A stretch of DNA of 38,089 nt from S012-113 sp965368405 (GTDB taxonomy: Bacteria; Bacteroidota; Bacteroidia; Cytophagales; Cyclobacteriaceae): positions 1 through 38,089 of the forward strand of contig CBDUMS010000024.1 of assembly GCA_965368405.1 (NCBI GenBank), read 5' to 3'. Below, one piece after another: positions 1-8,207 of this stretch. The position numbers were made by a program, and so were the translations under genes. The first letter of the stretch is position 1. Every line of letters starts with the position of its first letter. The notes under the pieces were generated by a model. That model did no database searches. It was given only the letters and a program-made list of their open reading frames with translations, and was not told where the DNA came from.

Positions 1-1121
1 TTATTAGAGAATGTGTAATGCAAATTAACCCCATCGGCAATAATGGCATTATCTCCGGCTACAGTAGCTGTGACTACTCTAGATATATTTACATCTTCTG
101 TATCCACTAATTCATTGTGATCAATACTCATCGATATCCAACCCATGTCTTCTAGCATTTCAAGTGCAAGGCCAGGATCATGGATAGATTCTGACGCCCC
201 AATCTGAGGTGTCATTAACGAATTAGCACTTCCCACCGGGTAAGTTGATTCATTCAAATGTGAAATACTCGACCCTCCATTATACTCGATCGGAGCGTAG
301 ATTTTAGGTAGGGTTCCGCCTTCAAATGAAAAACTTCTAAAGGAGAGGTTATTACTAGTAAGCTGGTTAGCAAACAATGTGGGATTACTGGAATACAAAT
401 CGTGGACATTCTCCCCATTACTATTTTCTAAATTTCTATCAAATGGTGTTGGTGCACCAAAAGAATATGATCCCTCATTATCTTCAACGTCGGCAAATGA
501 AACAAAGCCCAGACCATGAGCCATTTCATGGAGGGCAATAGAAACGAAATCGTACTGGCCTGAGCCGGGATTCTGATCGAGACCTGTATAAAAATTAATA
601 CTACTATTAAACCTCATAATAATATCTGGATCTTCAGGCTCATTTAATTGGATACCAGCAACTTTCTCCGCTAATGGCGTACCGTACCAAGTGTTAACGT
701 CTTGGAAATTATCAAAATTTATAAACACCGAGCTAGGACCTGCCGATGCCAAAGTTCCTGATGGCATACTCGATGATATGGCAACTTGAATTCTTATCGG
801 TACATCAGATTGTAGAAGCCCCGCCCAAATATCCGCAGCATATTGGAACGCCGCTTGTTGATCTGAATTAAACCCAAAATAATCAACTATGATCTCAGCC
901 CCATTACTTTGGCCTAAACGCCCTGCTACGCGTTCCTCTAACTCCTTTCTGAGTGGAACTACCGTATGCATGTCTTCCGTTGTAAAGTAGCAGATAACAG
1001 GTGCCGGAGCTTTTTTTACCTCAGGAGTGATGGCTTTCTTTTCTAATTGTTGACCATACAAATTATAAGAAGGCGCAGTTCCAATAAGTAGTAAAGTAAG
1101 TAGCAATAAGGGCTTTTTCAT
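1..1121 (-). CDS. Secreted zinc metalloprotease (HExxH family), C-terminus beyond window
   Basis: The frame is open to the window edge, so 373 residues are visible and the C-terminus is missing. It opens with a signal peptide (MKKPLLLLLTLLLIGTAPSY, then LYGQQ). The zinc motif HEMAHGLGF lies at about residues 198-206 (H198, E199, H202). Further on, SHLNES (His about 288) and SLMTPQIG (Met about 303) resemble the third ligand region and Met-turn of a secreted protease family common in Bacteroidota, which usually ends in DPG...LEDMGW, as here. The last visible residues look like the start of an Ig/Fn-like domain. A T9SS sorting domain could follow, but this is not visible. Assignment of the third ligand is inference. 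The ATG at 1121 is well placed for the signal peptide. It is divergent from the lipoprotein gene at 1213. Confidence 0.8.
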   Translation of the reverse strand, partial: MKKPLLLLTLLLIGTAPSYNLYGQQLEKKAITPEVKKAPAPVICYFTTEDMHTVVPLRKELEERVAGRLGQSNGAEIIVDYFGFNSDQQAAFQYAADIWAGLLQSDVPIRIQVAISSSMPSGTLASAGPSSVFINFDNFQDVNTWYGTPLAEKVAGIQLNEPEDPDIIMRFNSSINFYTGLDQNPGSGQYDFVSIALHEMAHGLGFVSFADVEDNEGSYSFGAPTPFDRNLENSNGENVHDLYSSNPTLFANQLTSNNLSFRSFSFEGGTLPKIYAPIEYNGGSSISHLNESTYPVGSANSLMTPQIGASESIHDPGLALEMLEDMGWISMSIDHNELVDTEDVNISRVVTATVAGDNAIIADGVNLHYTFSN

Positions 1122-1212
1122 AAAATAAATTCTAATCTATCTGCTAATATAATATGTCGCGCGCTATTGAGGTAACCCATTTTAGTTATATTAGTTCTAT
1201 AAATATCAAAGC

Positions 1213-1659
1213 ATGTTAAGAATTCTCATTTTATCAACAGTATTGTTCGCTATCTCGTGTAAATCTTCCAAACGCCCACCAGCCAGTGAAGTTCCCATAA
1301 TTATGATGGAAAAAACTGCCTGCATGGGCGAATGCCCAGCCTTTAAGTTTGAAGTTTATCTGGACAAAACAGCGAAATACCATGGCAAAGCACATGTCTC
1401 AAATATAGGCGAGTTCTCAGCAACGCTAACGAATGAACAACTGGATTATCTGGAGAATAGTTTCGCAGAAGCGGGCTATTTCAAATTTGCGAATGTTTAT
1501 TCAGCGGCTATGTCTGATCTGCCAACAACTTACCTCTACTATAATAATGGTGAGCAAGGACTAAAAATAACGGATTATTATGGGGCGCCACAGGAACTTA
1601 AAGATCTGGAAAAACTCATCCAGGAGTTCACCGAAACGGTAGAGTGGCAGAAAAATTAG
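1213..1659 (+). CDS. DUF6438-type lipoprotein
   Basis: This is a 148-residue protein with a short hydrophobic N-terminus and a lipobox (LFAISC, Cys16), so it is probably a lipoprotein. The segment MEKTACMGECPAFKFEVYL followed by Y-H-G resembles the N-terminal half of the DUF6438 domain. That family has the same paired Cys pattern (C-x-G-x-C-P) and no established function. Cys37 and Cys41 of the mature part are candidates for a disulfide or metal site, which is inference. Its stop codon overlaps the stop of the convergent small gene (shared bases 1656-1659), leaving no room for a separate terminator. Confidence 0.75.
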   Translation: MLRILILSTVLFAISCKSSKRPPASEVPIIMMEKTACMGECPAFKFEVYLDKTAKYHGKAHVSNIGEFSATLTNEQLDYLENSFAEAGYFKFANVYSAAMSDLPTTYLYYNNGEQGLKITDYYGAPQELKDLEKLIQEFTETVEWQKN

Positions 1660-1892
1660 ATTACTTCTTTTTTGCGTACTTTTTGTCGCTCGGTGGCGGC
1701 ATCGATCATTTTTAACCAGCTAGTGCGACTCCCATCTTTTAACGATTCATAATCGAATCCATTCTCGGTTTGAACTAATCGGCATTCCCCGAGATCATAT
1801 CGTAAGCATTCTACAATATCACCGTCCATAATTGGATTGCCTTCGAGATCGAAGAGCGAAATGCTCTTCTTCTTTTTAAATAGACCAAACAT
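1656..1892 (-). CDS. Small conserved-looking protein of unknown function
   Basis: This is a 78-residue soluble protein beginning MFGLFKKKKSISLFDLEGNP, with a basic lysine run and then an acidic body. I do not recognise a domain. The middle (GDIVECLRYDLGECRLVQTE) could be a small beta-barrel fold, but that is a guess. It starts 5 bp downstream of the end of the M19 dipeptidase gene reading direction reversed (dipeptidase stop at 1898), so the two probably share a transcript with this gene last. It is convergent with the DUF6438 gene, and their stops overlap. No signal peptide is present, so a cytoplasmic protein is expected. Confidence 0.6.
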   Translation of the reverse strand: MFGLFKKKKSISLFDLEGNPIMDGDIVECLRYDLGECRLVQTENGFDYESLKDGSRTSWLKMIDAATERQKVRKKEVI

Positions 1893-1897
1893 GAGAA

Positions 1898-3031
1898 TTA
1901 GAAGTTAGCCGCGTAAGCTTCAACAGCACGCCAAACACGAAAACTATTCTTATAGCAGATTTTTTCTATGTCTTCATCAGTATAACCACGACCAAGTAAT
2001 TCGGCAATCAAATTCGGCATCATCGACGCATCACTTAAACCCTCCGGCAAATGACTTACCCCGTCAAAATCTGACCCAAATCCAACATAATCGATACCAA
2101 CGAGCTTCACTACGTGATCGATATGGTCTGCTGCCTGTTGAACGGTAGTAGCCGCAGTAGAATCAGCTTTAATTCGATCGCTAAATCCACCTTCCAGAAA
2201 GGAAGATCCGTAATTGATGTGAATAACACCGCTCTTTTCTGCTAAAAGCTTAATCATGTCGTCGGACATATTTCGCTCAAATCCAGGAGTAAAATGTCGA
2301 CAAGAGGAATGCGAAGCAATGACTGGAACCTTAGATAATTCCATTACCTGATAAAAAGCGCTATCCGAAACATGCGAGATATCTACCATAATGCCTACTC
2401 TGTTCATTTCTTCAACAACCTCCCTACCAAAATCGCTAAGGCCGTTCCATGTTCTGGCGGTATCATAAGATGAGTCACAAATATGATTGTCCTTTGCATG
2501 AGTAAGCGTAATATATCGAATGCCGCGATTGTAGAAATACTTTACGTTATTAATATCGCCCTCTAATGGCGCCCCATTTTCCATACCCATGGGAAGTGAA
2601 ATTAGTCCTTGACTGAACTGCTCTTCAATCTGATCTGGGGATGTAGCCACAGCAAATTTATCGGGATTCGCATTTGCGATACCCTCAACTAAATCGATTA
2701 AGCTATCGGCAAGCTCTTTAGCACCATCATTTTCCTTGGCACTCGGTATATAGATTGACATTATAGGAGCATTTAAGCCGCCTTCCATGGCCCTGGGATA
2801 GTCGAAATGCCCCCTTGAGGTTCTAACAGAAATGTCTTCCGGGTTGTTTCGAAGTCGATATGGAATATCAACATGACCATCGACCATTATATTTGTTTGT
2901 GCTAATACAATAGCTCTTTTTAGTAATTCATCTTCGCTCACCTTTTCGCTTTTATCGTTTGTGGAAGGTTCATTACAGGCATTCACTAACATGAGCGCTG
3001 TAAGTCCAAAGTTTAGAAATAGTTTCTTCAT
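1898..3031 (-). CDS. Membrane dipeptidase-like lipoprotein (peptidase M19)
   Basis: This is a 377-residue zinc dipeptidase of the renal dipeptidase family, which hydrolyses dipeptides including D-amino-acid forms. Visible motifs are the first metal pair in DGHVDIP (H53, D55), the MGMENGAPL segment that supplies the bridging Glu, the His-rich IASHSSCRHF, and VGFGSDFDGV near the C-terminus. The N-terminus MKKLFLNFGLTALMLVNAC has a lipobox ending at Cys19, so the enzyme is probably membrane-anchored in the periplasm or outer membrane. I chose the ATG at 3031; an in-frame TTG at 3052 would add seven residues ahead of a good signal peptide and is less likely. The small gene at 1656-1892 follows closely. 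Confidence 0.9.
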   Translation of the reverse strand: MKKLFLNFGLTALMLVNACNEPSTNDKSEKVSEDELLKRAIVLAQTNIMVDGHVDIPYRLRNNPEDISVRTSRGHFDYPRAMEGGLNAPIMSIYIPSAKENDGAKELADSLIDLVEGIANANPDKFAVATSPDQIEEQFSQGLISLPMGMENGAPLEGDINNVKYFYNRGIRYITLTHAKDNHICDSSYDTARTWNGLSDFGREVVEEMNRVGIMVDISHVSDSAFYQVMELSKVPVIASHSSCRHFTPGFERNMSDDMIKLLAEKSGVIHINYGSSFLEGGFSDRIKADSTAATTVQQAADHIDHVVKLVGIDYVGFGSDFDGVSHLPEGLSDASMMPNLIAELLGRGYTDEDIEKICYKNSFRVWRAVEAYAANF

Positions 3032-3109
3032 AATCTTGAATATTAAACTCAAGTTTATGCATACTACTTCATTGCTAGCTAATAAATGTGATAAGTGGCG
3101 AAAAATTGA

Positions 3110-4210
3110 TTATTTGCCGCCGAATCCAGCATTAACTATGGGAAGCCAGCGCAGCCCTTTCGGGTTGCTTCGGTTGTAGTTCAATAAGCCAATCTGGACT
3201 CCCCTTACCTTATGGGCATAATTAAAAAGTCCGATGGTTAGCCCTTTTTGAACACCCTGAATATGATTAAAAGCGCTAATAGATACGCCTGTCATAGTAG
3301 GTGTTCGATCGTTATTACGAGTACTCATTACTCTTAAGTAGCCCGGTGTAACCGTTAATCCCGTTACTTTTTCTCCTCCAGCAGCAAGGGCTACGGTAAT
3401 TCCTGTAACATTGGGTGCACCAACAGCCAATGCCGAAATATTAAGGCCAACAACCTCATAGCCGGCGCCAACGCCTAAGCCGCCAATGTTTATTCCTTTT
3501 AGACTTGAACCCGCTCCCACGGCGAGTCCACCTACGTTTAGCCCAAACATGCTATCGCCAGCTCCGGCAGCTAGCCCTCCGATAGTTATACCTTTCACGG
3601 AATTTCCTGCACCAACAGCAAAAAGTGCTGCGCTAAAACCCGTTAAATTATTTCCAGAACCGACAGCAAGCCCCCCTACACTAATTCCACTAACATTTTG
3701 CCCCGAGCCAACCGCCAATCCGCCAACATTTAAACCTGCCAGATTTTCACCAGCACCCGAGGCTAAGCCTCCAATATTAATGCCCATCATATTTTCGCCA
3801 GCACCAGCAGCGAGCCCCCCTATATTGATACCGTAGACGTTATTCCCACCAACTCCAATTCCACCAATATTGATACCCATTAATTCCTCAGTAGCGGCTG
3901 TTGCAATGAGCCCAAGAGAAATCCCATATCGATTTTCAGTTCCCATAGCCATAGGAAGACCAATACCAAGGCCATAGAAGGAGCCAGTTTGATCATCGAA
4001 AGAATTGGATGTCCATGCGGTAATGTTAATTCCTGCAATAGATTCTACATTTCGGTCTATGGCATTCAGGCGAACACCGGTGAAGGTTGGTAAATTCCCG
4101 AAACCAAGGCCAAACTTTTTTGTCGGTACTCCAAAGCCCTGAGATTGAGCAAAATGTGGAGCAGACAATACTATAATTAGCACTAAGAGTGATTTAATTC
4201 GCATTTGCAT
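3110..4210 (-). CDS. Gly-rich 16-residue-repeat surface protein (LA_2272-like)
   Basis: This is a 366-residue protein with a signal peptide (MQMRIKSLLVLIIVLSAPHF, cleavage near AQSQ). Residues about 80-283 are imperfect repeats of 16 residues with the pattern G-[IL]-x-[IV]-G-G-L-A-x-G-[AS]-G-x-x-[LMV]-x; eight consecutive units (127-254) are exactly 16 long. The C-terminus has looser units of the same type (GLTIGLFNY, GVQIGLLNY) and ends LPIVNAGFGGK. It resembles the LA_2272-type surface repeat proteins, whose function is unknown. The repeat would suit a beta-solenoid or amyloid-like strand stack with small residues inside, which is inference. It ends 79 bp upstream of the dipeptidase gene on the same strand and is divergent from the DUF2520 gene. 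Confidence 0.75.
   Translation of the reverse strand: MQMRIKSLLVLIIVLSAPHFAQSQGFGVPTKKFGLGFGNLPTFTGVRLNAIDRNVESIAGINITAWTSNSFDDQTGSFYGLGIGLPMAMGTENRYGISLGLIATAATEELMGINIGGIGVGGNNVYGINIGGLAAGAGENMMGINIGGLASGAGENLAGLNVGGLAVGSGQNVSGISVGGLAVGSGNNLTGFSAALFAVGAGNSVKGITIGGLAAGAGDSMFGLNVGGLAVGAGSSLKGINIGGLGVGAGYEVVGLNISALAVGAPNVTGITVALAAGGEKVTGLTVTPGYLRVMSTRNNDRTPTMTGVSISAFNHIQGVQKGLTIGLFNYAHKVRGVQIGLLNYNRSNPKGLRWLPIVNAGFGGK
3362..3973 (-). repeat. Tandem 48-bp coding repeats in the surface protein gene
   Basis: About 13 units coding for 16-residue Gly-rich repeats run through this stretch. Units 3-10 of the regular block (about 3449-3832) are all exactly 48 bp, while units at the edges are 42, 45 or 48 bp. 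The DNA units have diverged, so the protein pattern is better conserved than the bases. This argues against very recent slippage expansion. Confidence 0.8.
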
Positions 4211-4298
4211 GATATGAGTATTTTGACTTCATCTTTAAGATTATGAAAGAGCATCAAAGGTTGCATAGAACAATATATTTTTGGCATTTTTACGTAAA

Positions 4299-5087
4299 AT
4301 GGCTCTTCCAGAAATTGATATCATCGGTGCGGGTAACCTCGCCACAAATTTAGCCCCTAATTTAGAGCAAAATGGCCTAGTGGTAAATGCTGTCTATAGC
4401 CGAGATATTCGCGATGCAAAAAAACTGGCCAATAAATTATATCAAGCTACAGTAACCGATCAATTAGACTTTAGTGCAAGTCGTTCAACTGTATTTATTT
4501 TGGCAGTAAGCGATAGCGCGATTGAAGGGGTCGCCCGTGAACTAATTTTACCAGAGAATGCAATTGTTGCACACACCTCCGGGTCAATTCCTTTGTCGGT
4601 TCTAGGTTACACTGCCAGCCAGAATATTGGTGTTTTCTATCCTTTACAGACTTTCAGCAAGGCGAAGAGTCTATCCTTTAAAGATATTCCTATCCTGATA
4701 GAGGGAGAAAACAAGTATACGAGTAAGACTTTAAGATTAGTCGCTCAGAAAATATCCGAAAATGTACGTACGACTTCAACCAAGGAACGATTAATGATCC
4801 ATCTTGCTGCCATATTTGCCAGTAATTTTACCAACGCCATGTTGATTCACGCGGAAGATATCCTTAAAGCTGCTAATGTTGATACTTCTATACTCGTGCC
4901 ACTAGTTCAAGAAACGATGGAAAAAAGTTTTTCCTTAGGTGCCCTGAGGGGACAGACTGGGCCTGCGCACCGAGGAGACCTTGATATTCTCGAGATGCAC
5001 ATGGAAATGCTCAATAACCTGGAAGATAAAAAGGAGGTTTACCAACTTATTAGCCAACAGATTTTAGATCGCTTCGAGAATGAATAA
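4299..5087 (+). CDS. Rossmann-fold DUF2520 dehydrogenase-like protein
   Basis: This is a 262-residue protein. The N-terminus IIGAGNLATNLAP is the dinucleotide-binding glycine loop of an NADP-type Rossmann fold, similar to F420-dependent NADP reductase and ketopantoate/pyrroline reductase families. The C-terminal half carries the DUF2520 signature (IHLAAIFASNFTNAML and RGQTGPAHRGD). The substrate is unknown. I chose the ATG at 4299; a TTG at 4281 gives an unconvincing six-residue extension. It overlaps the next gene by 8 nt, so the pair is translationally coupled. In many Bacteroidota a KdsC-like phosphatase sits between this gene and the prenyltransferase; here it is absent. Confidence 0.85.
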   Translation: MALPEIDIIGAGNLATNLAPNLEQNGLVVNAVYSRDIRDAKKLANKLYQATVTDQLDFSASRSTVFILAVSDSAIEGVARELILPENAIVAHTSGSIPLSVLGYTASQNIGVFYPLQTFSKAKSLSFKDIPILIEGENKYTSKTLRLVAQKISENVRTTSTKERLMIHLAAIFASNFTNAMLIHAEDILKAANVDTSILVPLVQETMEKSFSLGALRGQTGPAHRGDLDILEMHMEMLNNLEDKKEVYQLISQQILDRFENE

Positions 5088-5928
5088 GCTATTGATTCAA
5101 AATCTGCTAAAACTAATCCGGTGGCAAAACCTGCTCATTATTATGGCTACGCAGTATTTCGCTACCTATTGCTTAATAGGCAATATGAATATTAGAGAAC
5201 TTCTAACAGATCTTAACCTGTTTTTACTAAGTATAAGTACCGTTCTTATCGCAGCAGGAGGCTATATAATTAATGATTATTATGATATAAAAATAGATTA
5301 TGTTAACAGACCAGACCGGGTAGTTGTTGGTCGATTCTTGAAAAGAAGATCGATATTATTCTTGCATGCTTTTGTAACTGCATTTGGCGTGCTGATAGGT
5401 ATCTCTATCTCCTGGCAGCTTGGCTTGGTCAACTTCCTCGCCGCAGGTTTACTCTGGCTCTACTCTAATCAACTTAAACGATTGGCCCTCTTGGGGAATA
5501 TATCGATTGCCTTCTTAACTGGGCTGGCAGTAATTGTTGTGTACATACTCTATCAGGAATCTGTATTTCTATTTAGCGCCTATGCATTTTTTGCCTTCTT
5601 TATTTCGCTAATAAGAGAAATAATAAAGGATATGGAAGATATTGAAGGCGATAGAAAATTCGACTGCAAAACGCTGCCCATTGTGATTGGTCAGCGTAAA
5701 ACTAAACTTGTTGTTTACTTTATTGCTATAATATTTATTGTTGTGGTGGCAATAATATTACAGCGTGAACCTAAATTCTGGTACGTACTTGGAGGATTGA
5801 CGTTAATGCTAAGTTGGTTAGTTTATAGACTGGCTCGTGCCGATAAGGTGAGAGACTTCGCCAACCTGAGTACACTTAGCAAGCAAATAATGATCTTAGG
5901 ACTAATTAGTATGATATTTCTAAAATGA
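5080..5928 (+). CDS. UbiA-family prenyltransferase, geranylgeranylglycerol-phosphate geranylgeranyltransferase type
   Basis: This is a 282-residue polytopic membrane protein with about eight hydrophobic segments. Both Asp-rich motifs of UbiA enzymes are present: NDYYDIKID at residues 65-73 and DMEDIEGD at 184-191, which bind the magnesium-prenyl-diphosphate. Bacteroidota proteins of this type are usually annotated as geranylgeranylglycerol-phosphate geranylgeranyltransferase, the second ether-bond enzyme of archaeal lipid synthesis. The true acceptor here is not shown, and a quinone or haem prenyltransferase is possible, although no quinone genes are nearby. It starts inside the end of the DUF2520 gene and overlaps purN by 4 nt (ATGA), so it is the middle gene of a coupled trio. 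Confidence 0.8.
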   Translation: MNKLLIQNLLKLIRWQNLLIIMATQYFATYCLIGNMNIRELLTDLNLFLLSISTVLIAAGGYIINDYYDIKIDYVNRPDRVVVGRFLKRRSILFLHAFVTAFGVLIGISISWQLGLVNFLAAGLLWLYSNQLKRLALLGNISIAFLTGLAVIVVYILYQESVFLFSAYAFFAFFISLIREIIKDMEDIEGDRKFDCKTLPIVIGQRKTKLVVYFIAIIFIVVVAIILQREPKFWYVLGGLTLMLSWLVYRLARADKVRDFANLSTLSKQIMILGLISMIFLK

Positions 5929-6512
5929 AAGACCAATGTAGCATTGCAATTTTTGCTTCGGGGAATGGCAGTAACGCCGAGGCCATCATAAACTTCCTTC
6001 ATGGAGACTCAACCATCCGAATTGAAGCAATTTACTCCAATAATAAAGATGCCTATGTTCTTGAGCGTGCCAAAAAACATGATATTCCGAGTTTCGTTTT
6101 CGATCGCAAGTCATTTTTTAGTGAGGCGTATCAACAACAAATAGTTCGGAAAAATTACGACTTAATCGTATTAGCTGGTTTTATGTGGTTAATTCCGCAG
6201 AGGCTAGTAATTGGCTATCCAGATAAAATAATCAACATTCATCCCGCGCTTCTTCCAAATTACGGTGGCAAAGGCATGTACGGCCACCATGTTCATGAAG
6301 CTGTACTTGCCAATCAAGAGATCCGCTCAGGTATAACAATCCATTATGTGAACGAGCAGTACGACGAAGGCAATGTTATACTCCAAGAAACCTGTGATGT
6401 TCTTCCAGATGATTCTGTTGCTTCGTTGGCCAATCGAATTCACAAACTGGAACATTTGCACTATCCTCAAGTTGTTAAAAAATTATGCTTAAAAATTTTG
6501 GGTGAAGGCTAA
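5925..6512 (+). CDS. purN: Phosphoribosylglycinamide formyltransferase
   Basis: This is a 195-residue GAR transformylase, which transfers a formyl group from 10-formyl-THF to glycinamide ribonucleotide in purine synthesis. The phosphate-binding loop FASGNGSNAEAI is near the N-terminus. The catalytic residues of the family are in place: N104 and H106 in INIHPALLPNY, and D147 in YVNEQYDEG. Length is normal for PurN. Its ATG overlaps the TGA of the prenyltransferase gene. purH follows 61 bp later, so two steps of the same pathway are adjacent. Confidence 0.95.
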   Translation: MKDQCSIAIFASGNGSNAEAIINFLHGDSTIRIEAIYSNNKDAYVLERAKKHDIPSFVFDRKSFFSEAYQQQIVRKNYDLIVLAGFMWLIPQRLVIGYPDKIINIHPALLPNYGGKGMYGHHVHEAVLANQEIRSGITIHYVNEQYDEGNVILQETCDVLPDDSVASLANRIHKLEHLHYPQVVKKLCLKILGEG

Positions 6513-6541
6513 AATAATTCTCTCTGTACAGTCAAAAAGGT

Positions 6542-6549
6542 TAGCTTTG
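6542..6549 (+). promoter_or_regulatory. Candidate -7 box ahead of purH
   Basis: TAGCTTTG fits the Bacteroidota -7 consensus TAnnTTTG and ends 25 nt before the purH ATG, a spacing seen at other genes in this window. No clear TTTG -33 box lies 17-23 bp upstream, so this is only a candidate. purH may also be read from the upstream genes. Confidence 0.35.
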
Positions 6550-6573
6550 CAAAAATGAAATAACCTGACTCGA

Positions 6574-8097
6574 ATGAATAAAAAAATCACCTCTGCCCTA
6601 ATCTCTGTCTATCATAAAACCAACCTGGAACCTTTAGTTCGATTACTAAATTCCCTTGGCGTTAAATTATATTCTACCGGCGGTACACTCGCTTTTATAA
6701 GTGATCTTGGTATTGAAGCTACTGCAGTAGAGGACCTTACCAATTATCCTTCAATTTTCGGAGGCCGGGTAAAGACTTTACACCCAGCGGTATTTGGAGG
6801 GATTTTATATCGTAGAGATAATACACAAGATATTGATCAGGCCGTGGAGTTTGATATTCCGGCTATCGATTTAGTAATTGTAGATCTTTATCCTTTTGAA
6901 GACACCGTAGCTTCTGGCGCCAGCGAAGCCGAAATTATAGAAAAAATCGATATTGGAGGTATTAGTTTAATCAGGGCAGCAGCTAAAAATTTTAAAGATA
7001 CCATTGTTATAAGCTCGCAATCTCAATATGATGAATTGCTGGCAATCCTAGAAAAAACGAATGGCGAAACCTGCATAGAAGAACGCAAAAGATTTGCTGC
7101 ATATTCGTTCGCGACAAGTTCGCATTACGATACTGCCATATTTAAGTATTTCAATCAGTCAGAACAATTCGATTTTCTAAAGGAGAGCTCGCTTAATGGT
7201 AATACATTGCGATATGGCGAAAATCCACATCAGGAGGGCAAATTCTACGGCTCACTACAGGATTTGTTAAAACAACTTAATGGCAAGGAATTGTCGTTCA
7301 ATAATCTGGTTGACATTGATGCTGCGATGAATCTAATCGAGGAATTTGAAGGTGAGACAGCTTTTGCTATTTTAAAGCATACTAATGCTTGTGGAGTAGC
7401 TACGGCCAGCACCACGAAACAAGCCTATGAAAAGGCCTTTGAGGCAGACACCCTCTCAGCGTTTGGTGGTGTACTCATTACAAATGCAACTATTGACCTC
7501 GATGCAGCCGAAGCAATGAACGATCTCTTTTTCGAGGTTCTTATTGCTCCCGACTACACTGAAGACGCATTGAATCTCTTGAAAGGGAAAAAGAATCGCA
7601 TATTACTTCAAGCGATGGATAAGCTAGCGAATAAAAAGTTAAACAAAAGTCTATTGAATGGAGTGATTGAACAAGATCGCGATTTACATACGGATAGTTT
7701 AGAAGACTTAAAAGATGTAACTACTGTGATGGCATCTTCAGAACAAAAGGCAGCATTAATATTTGCCTCTAAGATTTGTAAGCATTCTAAATCGAATGCC
7801 ATTGTTCTTGCTAAGGAGGGTCAGATGTTTGCCAGTGGTGTTGGACAAACATCGAGAGTAGACGCCGTAAATCAAGCAATAGAAAAAGCTGGAAGATTTG
7901 GTTTTGATTTGAATGGAGCTGTACTGGCAAGTGATGCCTTTTTTCCTTTCCCAGACAGTGTAGAGATTGCTAGTAAGGCGGGAATCAAGGCATTTATACA
8001 ACCTGGCGGTAGTCTAAAAGATCAGCTTTCGATCGATTTTTGCAATGAAAACGGACTTTCTATGGTTTTTACTGGCAAAAGGCATTTTAAGCACTAA
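6574..8097 (+). CDS. purH: Bifunctional AICAR formyltransferase/IMP cyclohydrolase
   Basis: This is a 507-residue enzyme for the last two steps of IMP synthesis. The N-terminal MGS-like cyclohydrolase domain has the loops STGGTLAFI and FGGRVKTLHPAVFGGIL. The AICAR transformylase domain contains LKHTNACGVA, with the catalytic Lys-His pair, and the highly conserved C-terminal block SDAFFPFPDSVE to VFTGKRHFKH. Length and ends are normal for the family. purN is just upstream and mreB 110 bp downstream; purH before mreB is a common arrangement in Bacteroidota. Confidence 0.97.
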   Translation: MNKKITSALISVYHKTNLEPLVRLLNSLGVKLYSTGGTLAFISDLGIEATAVEDLTNYPSIFGGRVKTLHPAVFGGILYRRDNTQDIDQAVEFDIPAIDLVIVDLYPFEDTVASGASEAEIIEKIDIGGISLIRAAAKNFKDTIVISSQSQYDELLAILEKTNGETCIEERKRFAAYSFATSSHYDTAIFKYFNQSEQFDFLKESSLNGNTLRYGENPHQEGKFYGSLQDLLKQLNGKELSFNNLVDIDAAMNLIEEFEGETAFAILKHTNACGVATASTTKQAYEKAFEADTLSAFGGVLITNATIDLDAAEAMNDLFFEVLIAPDYTEDALNLLKGKKNRILLQAMDKLANKKLNKSLLNGVIEQDRDLHTDSLEDLKDVTTVMASSEQKAALIFASKICKHSKSNAIVLAKEGQMFASGVGQTSRVDAVNQAIEKAGRFGFDLNGAVLASDAFFPFPDSVEIASKAGIKAFIQPGGSLKDQLSIDFCNENGLSMVFTGKRHFKH

Positions 8098-8111
8098 AAA
8101 CGAATGTATAT

Positions 8112-8142
8112 CTTGAAAAAATATAACAAATTTGTATTTTAG
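8112..8142 (+). promoter_or_regulatory. Candidate promoter of the mre operon
   Basis: CTTG at 8112-8115, a 19-bp spacer and TATTTTAG at 8135-8142 match the Bacteroidota -33/-7 pattern (TTTG, N19, TAnnTTTG) with one mismatch in each box. It leaves a leader of about 60 nt before mreB, which is longer than at the other candidate promoters here. Spacing supports it, but the boxes are imperfect. Confidence 0.45.
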
Positions 8143-8207
8143 AAGTTGATGCTAGATGGCGTAATTTCTACTGAAGGCCTTAAAATTTTATATACTAAAT
8201 AATAATC

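Noticed and set aside
3032..3052. TTG start adding seven residues to the M19 dipeptidase
   Set aside because: The ATG at 3031 gives a standard lipoprotein signal peptide directly.
3486..3836. Open frame of 116 codons on the plus strand, rich in Pro and Ala repeats
   Set aside because: It is the antisense of the Gly-rich repeat gene; the 48-bp repeats keep the frame open by periodicity. No signal of an independent gene.
4276..4283. TATTTTTG as promoter box for the DUF2520 operon
   Set aside because: It ends only 15 bp before the ATG and has no -33 partner, so I left it out of the features.
4281..4298. TTG start adding six residues to the DUF2520 protein
   Set aside because: The ATG at 4299 is followed almost at once by the Rossmann glycine loop; the TTG also overlaps the possible -7 box TATTTTTG (4276-4283).
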